Shown piece by piece: positions 1 through 7,023 of a DNA stretch of 11,535 bases (within the stretch, counting starts at the first letter, position 1; each line of letters opens with the position of its first letter). A model generated the notes under the pieces. The model made no database searches. It saw nothing but the letters and a program-made list of their open reading frames with translations, and was not told the origin of the DNA. The stretch is from the NCBI GenBank assembly GCA_964577985.1, contig CAZOAR010000063.1, positions 1 to 11,535 on the forward strand, given 5' to 3'. The translations under genes and the position numbers were made by a program. Source of the stretch: CAZOAR01 sp964577985. GTDB lineage: Bacteria > Gemmatimonadota > CAZMKB01 > CAZNLH01.

Positions 1-46
1 ATGTGAGGCGGGAATGACATGTGAGGTGGAGATGACATGTGAAGCG
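1..46. repeat. 18-bp imperfect tandem repeat at left edge
   Basis: Two adjacent 18-bp units (1-18 and 19-36) match at 15 of 18 positions and both begin ATGTGAGG and end ATGAC. A third, partial unit (37-46) matches the first ten bases of unit 1 at nine positions and then diverges. No coding sequence explains it. Serial short repeats of this kind occur at the ends of some insertion sequences, such as the IS21 group, so this may be the terminus of an element lying to the left. That is inference, because no transposase is visible here. Confidence 0.6.
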
Positions 47-275
47 TTATTACTTATGACGCTGAACATGATTTGTCGGGGAGCATTTCCCATGCATATC
101 TTTTCCGCTTCTTCTGATCGTCATCTGTAGCGCCAGCAAAGATTTATAGCAATTTGACCAGATTGTCCGGGGAGACTCCTTAGATGACTATCCCTCGATG
201 GAAGTCGATCTCCCCGGGAAATAGATCGTTCAGGCGTTAAATACCAGGATGGGGGACCGCGTTCGATCCCGCATG
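47..275. other. Intergenic region downstream of the ABC operon
   Basis: No convincing coding sequence: the only ATG frames I find are under 20 codons and lack ribosome-binding sites. It contains a perfect 9-bp inverted repeat, CCGGGGAGA at 167-175 and its complement at 209-217, with a 33-nt loop. No T-run follows on either strand, so I do not call a Rho-independent terminator, although this is where one would be expected for the minus-strand operon ending at 276. Confidence 0.5.
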
Positions 276-2072
276 TCACGACACCTTCCTCTCCGGCCCA
301 AGCTCGTACTGCAGGCGGTAGAGACGTGTGTATATGCCGTTGCGGCGGAGGAGTTCGCGATGTGAGCCCTCCTCCCTGATCTCCCCCTTGTGCATTACGA
401 TGATACGATCGACCTCGCGGATGGTGGAGAGCCGGTGCGCGATGATCAACGCGGTCCTCTCTGCGAGCAACACCTTTAACGCCTGCTGGATCTGCGATTC
501 TGTCCGTGCGTCGACGCTCGATGTCGCCTCGTCGAGTACAAGTATCGGTGGATCGACCGCCAGTGCGCGGGCGAACGCAAGGAGTTGTCGCTCCCCGAAC
601 GACAGGCTTGTCCCCCTCTCGCCGAGCGGAGCGGAGTAGCCCCTCTCGGAATCTTCTATGAACCTGTGGGCCTGCACGGCCCTTGCCGCGTTGCGAATCG
701 TACCGGGCTGAAGGAGTCCGTTCAGGTTGATGTTCTCCTCTATGGAATCGCTGAAGAGAAAGACGTCCTGCGGAACCAGTCCCATCAGCGAGCGGAGATC
801 TTCCCTCCTGACATCACGGATGTCGATCCCGTCTATCCGGATCGTCCCTTCAGTGACGTCGTAGAACCTGTTGAGCAGCCTTATCAGCGTGGATTTTCCG
901 GCGCCCGTGGCCCCCACGACGGCTACCTTCTCACCCTTTTCAATCGTAAGCGAGACATCCTTCAGGACGGGCTCTCCCCGCAGGTATGAGAAACTCACGG
1001 AGTCGAATGCTATCCGCTCATTGAAGCAGGAGAGGGAAACGGGTTCCGGCAGGTCCCGTATCTCAGGCTCCGTGTCGAGATGATCGAATATCCTGCGGGC
1101 GGATACTATGGAACGCAGAATGATATCGTACCGATCGCTCAGGTCCTCGATCGGCCTGAAGAATCGCCGCACGTAATCTATGAATGCGACCACCGTCCCG
1201 AGCGTGATCGTCCCCGCCAGGACCCCACGGCCGCCATGCCAGACGACGAGAACGATGGAGAGGACGCTGCCCAGCTCGATGACCGCGGAGAGGATCGAGG
1301 CGTAGAAGACCGACTGCAGGCCGGCGTCGAGGTGCCTGCTGTTGAGTCGGTCGAAACGCACGAGGTTATCCTCCTCCTGGACGAATGCCTGGATCACATC
1401 CATTCCCGAGATAGATTCCTGGAGGAACGCGTTGATACGGGCAACAAATGTCCTCACCCGGTCGTAAAGATAGCGGAGCCTCTGACGCAGGAGACCGACG
1501 GCGATCAACAGCGGCGGGATCACCACGAATGTCACCAGCGCCAGCTCGAGATCGAGCGCGGTCATCACGGCAAATATCCCCACGAGCAGGATAAGGTCCT
1601 GCATGATCGCTACCACACCCTGGGAGAGGAACTCATTGAGGGTCTCCACGTCACTTGTGACCCGGGTCATGATTTTCCCGATGGGAGTCCTGTCGAAGAA
1701 CGATGGGGAGAGCGTCTGGGTGTGGGCGAAGACCTTCTCCCGAATCTCCCTCATGATCCGCTGACCTGTTAGCTGGGTGATGTATATCTGGAAGTAGTTG
1801 AGCAGCGCCTCGGCCAGGAGAAGGGCGAGAAAGGCGGAGGCCACGAGCCGGAGTCCCGCCAGGTCACCGCCCCGGATGTATGTGTCGATCGCCACCTTTA
1901 TCAGGTATGGTTGCGCGAGCTGGATCGCTGTCATGACGAGCGTCAGGGAGAGCGAGAGAGCGATCAGCCGGCGCTGGGGAGTCAGATAGGAAGCGAGTCG
2001 GCGCAGGATAATGAGATCGCCGCGGCTGATCCTTGTCTTTCGTGTTCCGCCTGTCGAGTTCTCAGAGCTCAT
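276..2072 (-). CDS. ABC exporter half-transporter, catalytic subunit (MdlB-like)
   Basis: This 598-residue protein is a TMD-NBD half exporter of normal family length. Residues ~34-305 are the transmembrane domain, with hydrophobic segments near 34-56, 74-92, 155-175, 177-196, 257-277 and 285-303. The ATPase domain has Walker A GATGAGKST (387-395), Q-loop Q435, signature LSFGERQ (490-496), Walker B with catalytic E515, a D-loop (518-521) and switch His546. Its Walker B and H-loop are intact, but the signature has Phe for the first Gly of LSGG. The start has AAGGAA just upstream and overlaps the stop of the preceding ABC gene by 11 bp, so translation is probably coupled. It most likely pairs with that gene's product as a heterodimeric inner-membrane exporter that hydrolyses ATP to export lipids, drugs or peptides. 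The substrate cannot be read from sequence. MdlB-like is a family resemblance, not proven orthology. Confidence 0.95.
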   Translation of the reverse strand: MSSENSTGGTRKTRISRGDLIILRRLASYLTPQRRLIALSLSLTLVMTAIQLAQPYLIKVAIDTYIRGGDLAGLRLVASAFLALLLAEALLNYFQIYITQLTGQRIMREIREKVFAHTQTLSPSFFDRTPIGKIMTRVTSDVETLNEFLSQGVVAIMQDLILLVGIFAVMTALDLELALVTFVVIPPLLIAVGLLRQRLRYLYDRVRTFVARINAFLQESISGMDVIQAFVQEEDNLVRFDRLNSRHLDAGLQSVFYASILSAVIELGSVLSIVLVVWHGGRGVLAGTITLGTVVAFIDYVRRFFRPIEDLSDRYDIILRSIVSARRIFDHLDTEPEIRDLPEPVSLSCFNERIAFDSVSFSYLRGEPVLKDVSLTIEKGEKVAVVGATGAGKSTLIRLLNRFYDVTEGTIRIDGIDIRDVRREDLRSLMGLVPQDVFLFSDSIEENINLNGLLQPGTIRNAARAVQAHRFIEDSERGYSAPLGERGTSLSFGERQLLAFARALAVDPPILVLDEATSSVDARTESQIQQALKVLLAERTALIIAHRLSTIREVDRIIVMHKGEIREEGSHRELLRRNGIYTRLYRLQYELGPERKVS

Positions 2073-3825
2073 CGAGTTCCTTCGTCAGGTTCCGCTGTTC
2101 AACCAGCTCGTTGTAGATTCGCGATTCCTCGATGAGCCGGCGATGGGTGCCGATGGCGGAGACCGCTCCGTTTTCGAGGACGACCACGCGATCCGCGAGA
2201 CCCAGTCCCGCCAGCCTGTTGGTAGCCAGCAGGATCGTCCGGCCTTCCCGATAGCGTCTTATCCCGGTGAGTATCTTCTCTTCCGTCTCCGTGTCGATAT
2301 GTGCCAGGGCATTGTCGAGGAGCAGGAGAGGGGGATCGATGAGAAAAGCGCGGGCCAGCGCGATCCTCTGTCTTTCTCCTCCGGAGAGCGTCAGGCCACG
2401 CTCCCCCACTACAGATTCGTATCCATCCGGCAGGGAGGTGATGGTTGCATGAATGGAAGCGAGTCGAGCGGCCTCCTCGATCTCCCGCATCGTCGCCCCC
2501 GGGCGGCCGAATGCTATATTCTCGGCTATCGTAGTGGAGAAGAGAAAATCATCCTGAGGCACGTACCCGACCCCGCCGCGCAACTCCGCCAGCCGCAGGA
2601 GGTTGATGTCGATCCCGCCGAGGAATACCGAATCTGGAGGGACCTCTATGAGGCGTACCATGGCGCGCAGGAGCGTCGTCTTGCCGGATCCCACCTGGCC
2701 GATAATGGCTGTCATCTCCCCCGGAGATATTGTCAGCGATATCCCCCTCAGAACGTCTCTTCCCCCGTTTGATCTCTTTTCAGCCAGGCTGTCGTACCTG
2801 TAGCTCAGGTCCTTTATCTCTATCTCCGCAGGCAGGGAGGGAAGTGGGAGAGGGGAGTGCGGGTCGGGAATGGTGATATCCGCCGAGATCACTTCGTCGA
2901 GTCGCTCCAGCCCTGCCTTGGAGCGCTGTATCAGGCTGAGGATCCAGCCGAGGGCGACCGTCGGCCGCAGGAGCATCCAGAGGTAGGCGAAGAACGCCGC
3001 GAAGTCGCCATACGACATCGACCCCTCTATCGTCTTCTTTCCTCCTGCATAAAGGATGACAAGCGCGCCCGTGCCGCCGGCGATGATCACAAGGGGGATC
3101 ATCCGTCCCATGGTCCTCGCGAGGTCGAGGTTCCGGGACATCAACACGCCGCTCAGCTCGTGGAATTGCTCCTCCTGCCGCTTCTCCATGCGGAAGGCCT
3201 TTATGACGGAGATCCCATTCAGCGTCTCCTGCACCACCGTGTTGAGAGAGCCGAGCGTCTCCTGCGCCATGAACGAATAGCGCTTCAGGTTGTCTACCAT
3301 TCCCCGGACGAAGTAGGCCATGACAGGAAAGGGGAGGAAGAGGACGGCGGTCAGGAACGGATCTATCGCCGCCATCATGGGGAGTGCGATGATAAAGATG
3401 AAGAAGCTGTTGGCCAGATAGAGTATGCCGGGGCCGCCGAGCGCCCTGACCAGGATAACGTCGTGCGCGACACGCGACATGAGGTCGCCGGTGTAGGTCC
3501 TGCGGTAGTAGGATGGTGCCAGGCGCTCAAGGCTTTCGAGAAGCAGACTTTTGAGGTCTCGCTCCACCCTGCGGCTGTTGCCCAGGATCAGTCGACGTGA
3601 CTGGACACGGAACACCGCCTGGATCGTCCCGAGTCCGGCTATGGCGAGACCATACCCGAGTAGAGTCCGCGGATCCACCCCTTCTTCCAGGCCGTCGATG
3701 GCGTACTTGATCAGCCATGGAATAGTGAGGAGCAGGGCGTTTGTGACGAGAAGGGCTGCGAGCCCCTTTATGTAGTCCCGGCCGTATCTGGTGTAGAGAT
3801 GGCGATATTTCAGGAGGATTCTCAT
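2062..3825 (-). CDS. ABC exporter half-transporter, degenerate-site subunit (MdlA-like)
   Basis: I chose the ATG at 3825 (587 residues, starting MRILLKYRHLYTRYG), which gives the usual N-terminus. The frame stays open to about 3921, but that would add 32 polar residues overlapping trpB2. The membrane domain spans roughly 20-300 with about six hydrophobic segments. The ATPase has Walker A GQVGSGKTT (376-384), Q424 and a canonical LSGGERQ signature (480-486). Walker B reads LLLLDN, so the catalytic Glu is Asn505. The switch His region reads ATNRL, so His is replaced by Asn536. This subunit therefore probably supplies the non-hydrolysing Walker site and lends its intact signature to the partner, as in TM287/288, BmrCD or LmrCD type heterodimers. 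It starts 40 bp after the trpB2 stop and overlaps the next ABC gene by 11 bp. The Shine-Dalgarno site is weak. Confidence 0.93.
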   Translation of the reverse strand: MRILLKYRHLYTRYGRDYIKGLAALLVTNALLLTIPWLIKYAIDGLEEGVDPRTLLGYGLAIAGLGTIQAVFRVQSRRLILGNSRRVERDLKSLLLESLERLAPSYYRRTYTGDLMSRVAHDVILVRALGGPGILYLANSFFIFIIALPMMAAIDPFLTAVLFLPFPVMAYFVRGMVDNLKRYSFMAQETLGSLNTVVQETLNGISVIKAFRMEKRQEEQFHELSGVLMSRNLDLARTMGRMIPLVIIAGGTGALVILYAGGKKTIEGSMSYGDFAAFFAYLWMLLRPTVALGWILSLIQRSKAGLERLDEVISADITIPDPHSPLPLPSLPAEIEIKDLSYRYDSLAEKRSNGGRDVLRGISLTISPGEMTAIIGQVGSGKTTLLRAMVRLIEVPPDSVFLGGIDINLLRLAELRGGVGYVPQDDFLFSTTIAENIAFGRPGATMREIEEAARLASIHATITSLPDGYESVVGERGLTLSGGERQRIALARAFLIDPPLLLLDNALAHIDTETEEKILTGIRRYREGRTILLATNRLAGLGLADRVVVLENGAVSAIGTHRRLIEESRIYNELVEQRNLTKELDEL

Positions 3826-3865
3826 CCGACCACCGTTTCTGCCGAGCTCGATTCGGGCATCCCGC

Positions 3866-5251
3866 TCAGGAAACAGTGTCTCCCGCTGCGCCTCCCGGTT
3901 TTGGCAGGCCCTCCATTGCACGCAGCGATTCAGCCATCTCTTCTTCCGGAAGCGGATAGTCTTTGAGACGTCCCGACATGAAGGCGTCGTAGCCGGTCAG
4001 GTCCATCAGCCCGTGGCCGCTCAGATTGAAGAGAATGACCTTTTCCTTACCCTCCTCCTTCGCCTCCTCGGCCTTGCGTATCGTTGCCGCTACCGCGTGG
4101 CTGGTCTCCGGCGCCACTATTATCCCTTCGGTCCTGGCGAACTTCAGCGCCGCCTCGTAGCATTCGGTCTGATCGAGGGCCAGTGGTGTGACAAGTCCCT
4201 CAACGATCAGGTGCGAGACCAGGGGCGCCATGCCGTGATATCTGAGCCCACCGGCGTGGATGGGGGGCGGGACGAATGAGTGGCCGATCGAGTGCATTGG
4301 CAGCAGTGGCGTCATTCCGGCAGTGTCGCCATGATCGTACGCGAAAGGCGCCCTTGTCATGGTAGGGCATGAAGCGGGCTCGACCGGGATAATCTCGATC
4401 TCCGCGCCGTTGATCACGTCACTTACGAATGGAAATGAGAGGCCGGCGAAATTGCTCCCGCCTCCAGCACAGCCGATAACGACATCCACCTTCTTCTCGC
4501 CCGCCTTATCGAGCTGTTTCTTCGCCTCCTGGCCTATGATGGTCTGGTGCAGCAGCACGTGGTTCAAGACACTCCCGAGCGAGTATCGAGTCTCACCGGA
4601 AGGGTCTGTAACCGCCGCCTCGACGGCCTCGCTGATCGCTATCCCCAGACTCCCCGGCGTGTCGGGCATCTGCTCAAGGATCGCCCGCCCCGCCTGGGTT
4701 TCCTCGCTCGGGCTCGCTACACATTCCGCGCCCCATGTCTGCATCATGACCTTGCGCAGCGGCTTCTGGTCGAAACTGATGCGAACCATGAACACCTTGC
4801 ATTCCAGCCCCACGAGGGAGCAGGCGAATGCCAGCGCGCTTCCCCACTGCCCGGCACCCGTCTCGGTAGTCAGCCTCTTGATGCCGAATTGTTTGTTGTA
4901 CCACGCCTGTGCCACGGCGGTATTCGGTTTGTGACTGCCTGCGGGGGAGACACTCTCATTCTTGTAATATATCCTGGCAGGGGTTCCGAGCGCCTTCTCA
5001 AGATGTATCGCACGGTGCAGGGGTGACGGTCTCCAGCGGGCCAGCATCTCGAGGATCCCTTCCGGGATGTCGATCCACCGCTCCTGGCTGACTTCCTGTT
5101 CTATCAGGTTCCCGGGAAAGACCGGGGTCAGTTGATCCGGGGTAACCGGGTTCCCGTCCGGGCCGAGAGGAGGTCTCAGCGGTGTGGGAAGGTCCGCCGC
5201 TATGTTGTACCACTGCCTCGGCATTTCGTCCTGGTTCAATAGGATCTGCAC
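3866..5251 (-). CDS. trpB2: TrpB2-type tryptophan synthase beta-like, PLP enzyme
   Basis: A fold-type II PLP enzyme predicted to condense indole with serine (or, as described for some archaeal TrpB2 enzymes, O-phosphoserine) to make tryptophan in the cytoplasm. I chose the GTG at 5251 (461 residues) because AGGAGAG lies 8 nt upstream and the protein then begins at the family's usual point, just before the DEMPRQWYN motif. An ATG at 5287 would add 12 residues without a good site. Visible motifs are GSHKPNTA (105-112) with PLP lysine K108, ETGAGQWG (130-137), the phosphate-binding loop GCAGGGSNFAG (260-270) and C-terminal SGHG (411-414). QWG and SGHG in place of QHG and SGRG, plus the N-terminal extension, point to TrpB2 rather than TrpB1. 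No trpA is nearby. It leads a likely operon with the two ABC genes. Indole salvage is possible but inferred. Confidence 0.93.
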   Translation of the reverse strand: MQILLNQDEMPRQWYNIAADLPTPLRPPLGPDGNPVTPDQLTPVFPGNLIEQEVSQERWIDIPEGILEMLARWRPSPLHRAIHLEKALGTPARIYYKNESVSPAGSHKPNTAVAQAWYNKQFGIKRLTTETGAGQWGSALAFACSLVGLECKVFMVRISFDQKPLRKVMMQTWGAECVASPSEETQAGRAILEQMPDTPGSLGIAISEAVEAAVTDPSGETRYSLGSVLNHVLLHQTIIGQEAKKQLDKAGEKKVDVVIGCAGGGSNFAGLSFPFVSDVINGAEIEIIPVEPASCPTMTRAPFAYDHGDTAGMTPLLPMHSIGHSFVPPPIHAGGLRYHGMAPLVSHLIVEGLVTPLALDQTECYEAALKFARTEGIIVAPETSHAVAATIRKAEEAKEEGKEKVILFNLSGHGLMDLTGYDAFMSGRLKDYPLPEEEMAESLRAMEGLPKPGGAAGDTVS

Positions 5252-5259
5252 TGTGAGCC

Positions 5260-5266
5260 CTCTCCT
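5260..5266 (-). promoter_or_regulatory. Shine-Dalgarno site setting the trpB2 GTG start
   Basis: AGGAGAG on the minus strand, 8 nt before the GTG at 5251. It lies inside the longer open frame that would start at ATG 5287, and is the main reason to prefer the GTG. Confidence 0.75.
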
Positions 5267-5377
5267 TTCGGCGTCTTGAGATCGCATGGCGATCCCGTTT
5301 CAATGGGTTCATGATATAATAGAAGAACCTGGCTGGTCGAGCGTGGCCCCGGAGGATCGCTCACAGGCCCGCACGAT

Positions 5378-5407
5378 ATGATATCACCGGCACTGCCGGG
5401 AAGTCAA
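5378..5407 (-). promoter_or_regulatory. Candidate sigma-70 promoter for trpB2-ABC-ABC operon
   Basis: On the minus strand, TTGACT (5402-5407, 5 of 6 to consensus) and TATCAT (5378-5383, 5 of 6) are separated by 18 bp. Transcription would begin near 5371, giving an untranslated leader of about 120 nt before trpB2. The spacer holds a perfect palindrome, CCGGCA-C-TGCCGG (5387-5399), and a second, GATAT-G-ATATC (5375-5385), covers the -10 element. These could be operators. Alternatively, the GC-rich one may be a weak termination hairpin for the gene ending at 5440. Confidence 0.5.
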
Positions 5408-5439
5408 GGAAAACAGTTGATTCCGATCTCCGCCAGCGC

Positions 5440-6342
5440 CTAATCCTTCTTCAGCTTGACGTCTCCACTGAAGGTCTCTATTATGACGTTCGCCTCGTCC
5501 GCCCCGGCGGTGAAGTTGAGCGTGGAACCCGGGGCGAACTCGCTGGCCTTTTCGCCATCCTTGCCGAAATCGTTCTCGATATCGCCGCTGAACGTGCTCA
5601 CGTCGAATGCCGCGTCCACGTCTCCGGGAAAGGTGAGAGTCACGCCACCGCTGTGGCTGTTTATATGGCTCGTGCTCCCCACTCCGAGGTCACCTTCGAA
5701 ATCGATGTCGCCGGAGAAGGTCCGGGCGCTCAGATTGCTGAAGAGGGCGTCCTCGATCCTCACGTCGCCACTCACAGTGGTTGCGGATATGGCGCCGCTC
5801 ACATGGGATAGCCTGACATTCCCGCTCACGTTGTCCGCCGCGATGCGATCCGAAACGACTGAGATGTCGATGTTGCCGCTGACACTCGTCGCGCTCACCT
5901 CGTCGGGTTTCCCTCGAGCCCGGATGTTTCCGGAGACCGATGTGGCCACAATGCGGCCCTTCACCTTGTCGACCTTTATCTCTGCCGCTGCCGTGGAAAC
6001 CTCGACGCTGCCCCCCTCCGGCATATTGACCAGCAGGTGCGTTTCTTCGACCCTGACGGTGTCCGCGGGCTCCACCACCTTGATTTCCATCCGTTTTGAG
6101 TCCCCGCTGATGTCGAGACGCTCCACGCCCTCCCCGAGGGAACCCGAGACATATACCTCCTCCCGATTCCAACCGGTCACCGTTACAAGTCCTCTTGAAT
6201 TGACGATTGACACCTCGGACTTCTCATCGGCCTCACGTGTCTCGTGGATATTCTCGTCCGCCAGGGCGGGTGCGGTGAATGCCACAAGCATAGCCGTCAG
6301 GGTAACATCAACGATCCACGTGAATCTTCCTGATCTGTTCAT
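5440..6342 (-). CDS. Secreted DUF4097-type beta-repeat protein
   Basis: I chose the ATG at 6342 (300 residues) because GGAGGA lies 3 nt upstream and the product then opens with a signal peptide: basic MNRSGR, a hydrophobic core ~9-25, and an APALA-DE cleavage site near 28/29. The open frame extends to 6447 but would bury this signal. The mature protein is built of repeated turns with the core (S/T/N)-(V/F)-S-G-(N/D)-(I/V), near residues 135, 153, 171, 189, 208, 250 and 290, with looser copies at 180 and 229. Spacing is about 18-21 residues. This matches the DUF4097/adhesin-like family and suggests a right-handed beta-solenoid in the periplasm or at the surface. No catalytic motif is visible and the function is unknown. 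It lies 59 bp downstream of the small acidic gene, so the two may be co-transcribed. Confidence 0.88.
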   Translation of the reverse strand: MNRSGRFTWIVDVTLTAMLVAFTAPALADENIHETREADEKSEVSIVNSRGLVTVTGWNREEVYVSGSLGEGVERLDISGDSKRMEIKVVEPADTVRVEETHLLVNMPEGGSVEVSTAAAEIKVDKVKGRIVATSVSGNIRARGKPDEVSATSVSGNIDISVVSDRIAADNVSGNVRLSHVSGAISATTVSGDVRIEDALFSNLSARTFSGDIDFEGDLGVGSTSHINSHSGGVTLTFPGDVDAAFDVSTFSGDIENDFGKDGEKASEFAPGSTLNFTAGADEANVIIETFSGDVKLKKD

Positions 6343-6345
6343 AGT

Positions 6346-6351
6346 TCCTCC
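6346..6351 (-). promoter_or_regulatory. Shine-Dalgarno site for the DUF4097 gene
   Basis: GGAGGA on the minus strand, 3 nt before ATG 6342. It decides that start over in-frame ATG 6369 and the longer open frame, neither of which has a comparable site. Confidence 0.75.
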
Positions 6352-6401
6352 GGAATTGCCGCTGTTCATCTTCAGATGCTTGCTCGCAACAGGAAATCGA
6401 A

Positions 6402-6773
6402 TTATGAAGACAGCAGAAATATAGTCTGTCGCGGCTGAGAATCCCATTCATTTCCTGTCTCCTCGTATCGAGGGTTTGGCCTGGGGCGGCGATCGGCTTC
6501 GACGAGCCGGGCGTAATCCCACTCGAATGCGGGCTCCGCAAGGGACTCTAATCGCAGGAACATCATGCTGCGCTGGAACATTTCACGCCGCTCCTCGAGA
6601 TGGCGGGCGACGTCGGACTCGTCGTCCGGGACCTGCTCCTGGAACTTTCCCGGCATCACGTCCAGAAAATCCCGGACGACGGGGAAATACCGCTCCATGT
6701 ACTCCGGGTCGTTCTTCCGTATGGTGCCGAGTACCCGTGCAGATTCCAGGATGTTGTCAGATCCGTGAATCAT
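6402..6773 (-). CDS. Small acidic hypothetical protein
   Basis: About 123 residues from the ATG at 6773, beginning MIHGSDNILESARVLG. I do not recognise a family. It is rich in Glu, Asp and Arg, has no signal peptide or membrane segment, and looks mostly helical (for example DDESDVARHLEERREMFQ near 54-71). Support for coding is the strong G/C bias at third positions and frequent GAG, GTC, CTG and CGG codons, like the neighbouring genes. The frame runs upstream to a TTG at 6848, so the N-terminus could be up to 25 residues longer. No clear Shine-Dalgarno site precedes either start. It ends 59 bp before the DUF4097 gene and could be co-transcribed with it. It could also be a fragment of a once longer gene. 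Confidence 0.55.
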   Translation of the reverse strand: MIHGSDNILESARVLGTIRKNDPEYMERYFPVVRDFLDVMPGKFQEQVPDDESDVARHLEERREMFQRSMMFLRLESLAEPAFEWDYARLVEADRRPRPNPRYEETGNEWDSQPRQTIFLLSS

Positions 6774-6906
6774 CGGAGATGGAGTTGCCTCATCCTGGCC
6801 TATACCTCGTCTTCCCGGGCGAACCAGGTCCGCATCACCTGTTTTCAATCACGCTATCCTGTCCCTCTACTCGGATGTCGAATATGGACAGTCCAGTATC
6901 CATACC

Positions 6907-6935
6907 TTGACAGCCTTAACCCCTTGTGGTATAAT
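6907..6935 (+). promoter_or_regulatory. Perfect-consensus sigma-70 promoter
   Basis: TTGACA (6907-6912), a 17-bp spacer and TATAAT (6930-6935): both hexamers and the spacing match consensus exactly. Initiation would fall near 6942, about 78 nt before the membrane protein start at 7020. A promoter here also rules out the upstream part of the long plus-strand open frame (from 6600) as the true N-terminus. Confidence 0.85.
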
Positions 6936-6996
6936 CACTCCCTGAATCTGCCGGGTCCGGCCATCTGCAGGTGGTTGTGCGGAGTGTGGAAATACA

Positions 6997-7023
6997 ATGT
7001 CGGAGAAAGTCCAGGTAAAATGA
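6997..7023 (+). CDS. Possible 8-codon leader peptide
   Basis: A short frame encoding MSEKVQVK lies in the leader downstream of the consensus promoter. Its TGA overlaps the ATG of the next gene as ATGA. The main gene has only a weak AGGT 3 nt before its ATG and a GGAG 14 nt before it, so translation through this mini-frame and restart at ATGA is plausible. Its own ribosome site is poor (GGA 6 nt upstream). Chance occurrence is quite possible. Confidence 0.25.
   Translation: MSEKVQVK

Noticed and set aside
1..46. CRISPR array
   Set aside because: The units are contiguous 18-mers without spacers and no cas genes are present.
167..217. 9-bp inverted repeat as a Rho-independent terminator
   Set aside because: The loop is 33 nt and no T-run follows on either strand.
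252..272. tRNA-like T-arm sequence (GTTCGATCCC)
   Set aside because: The flanking bases do not form a 5-bp T-stem and no anticodon or acceptor arms are found around it.
1080..1772. 230-codon plus-strand open frame and similar long frames opposite the ABC genes (for example 2857-3600)
   Set aside because: These are Asp/Glu/His/Arg-rich antisense shadows of clear ABC transporter genes with all ATPase motifs on the minus strand.
5311..5320. TATAAT at 5315-5320 as a plus-strand promoter
   Set aside because: No -35-like hexamer lies 15-19 bp upstream and no plus-strand gene follows.
5456..6424. 322-codon plus-strand open frame opposite the DUF4097 gene
   Set aside because: It is rich in Ser/Thr/Pro low-complexity sequence produced by the antisense of the repeated minus-strand codons. 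The minus frame has a signal peptide, a ribosome site and recognisable repeats.
6600..7019. N-terminal 140-codon extension of the plus-strand membrane protein frame
   Set aside because: It lies opposite the small acidic gene, crosses a perfect promoter, has polar, Arg/Cys/Ser-rich composition without family features, and the family-typical start is at 7020.
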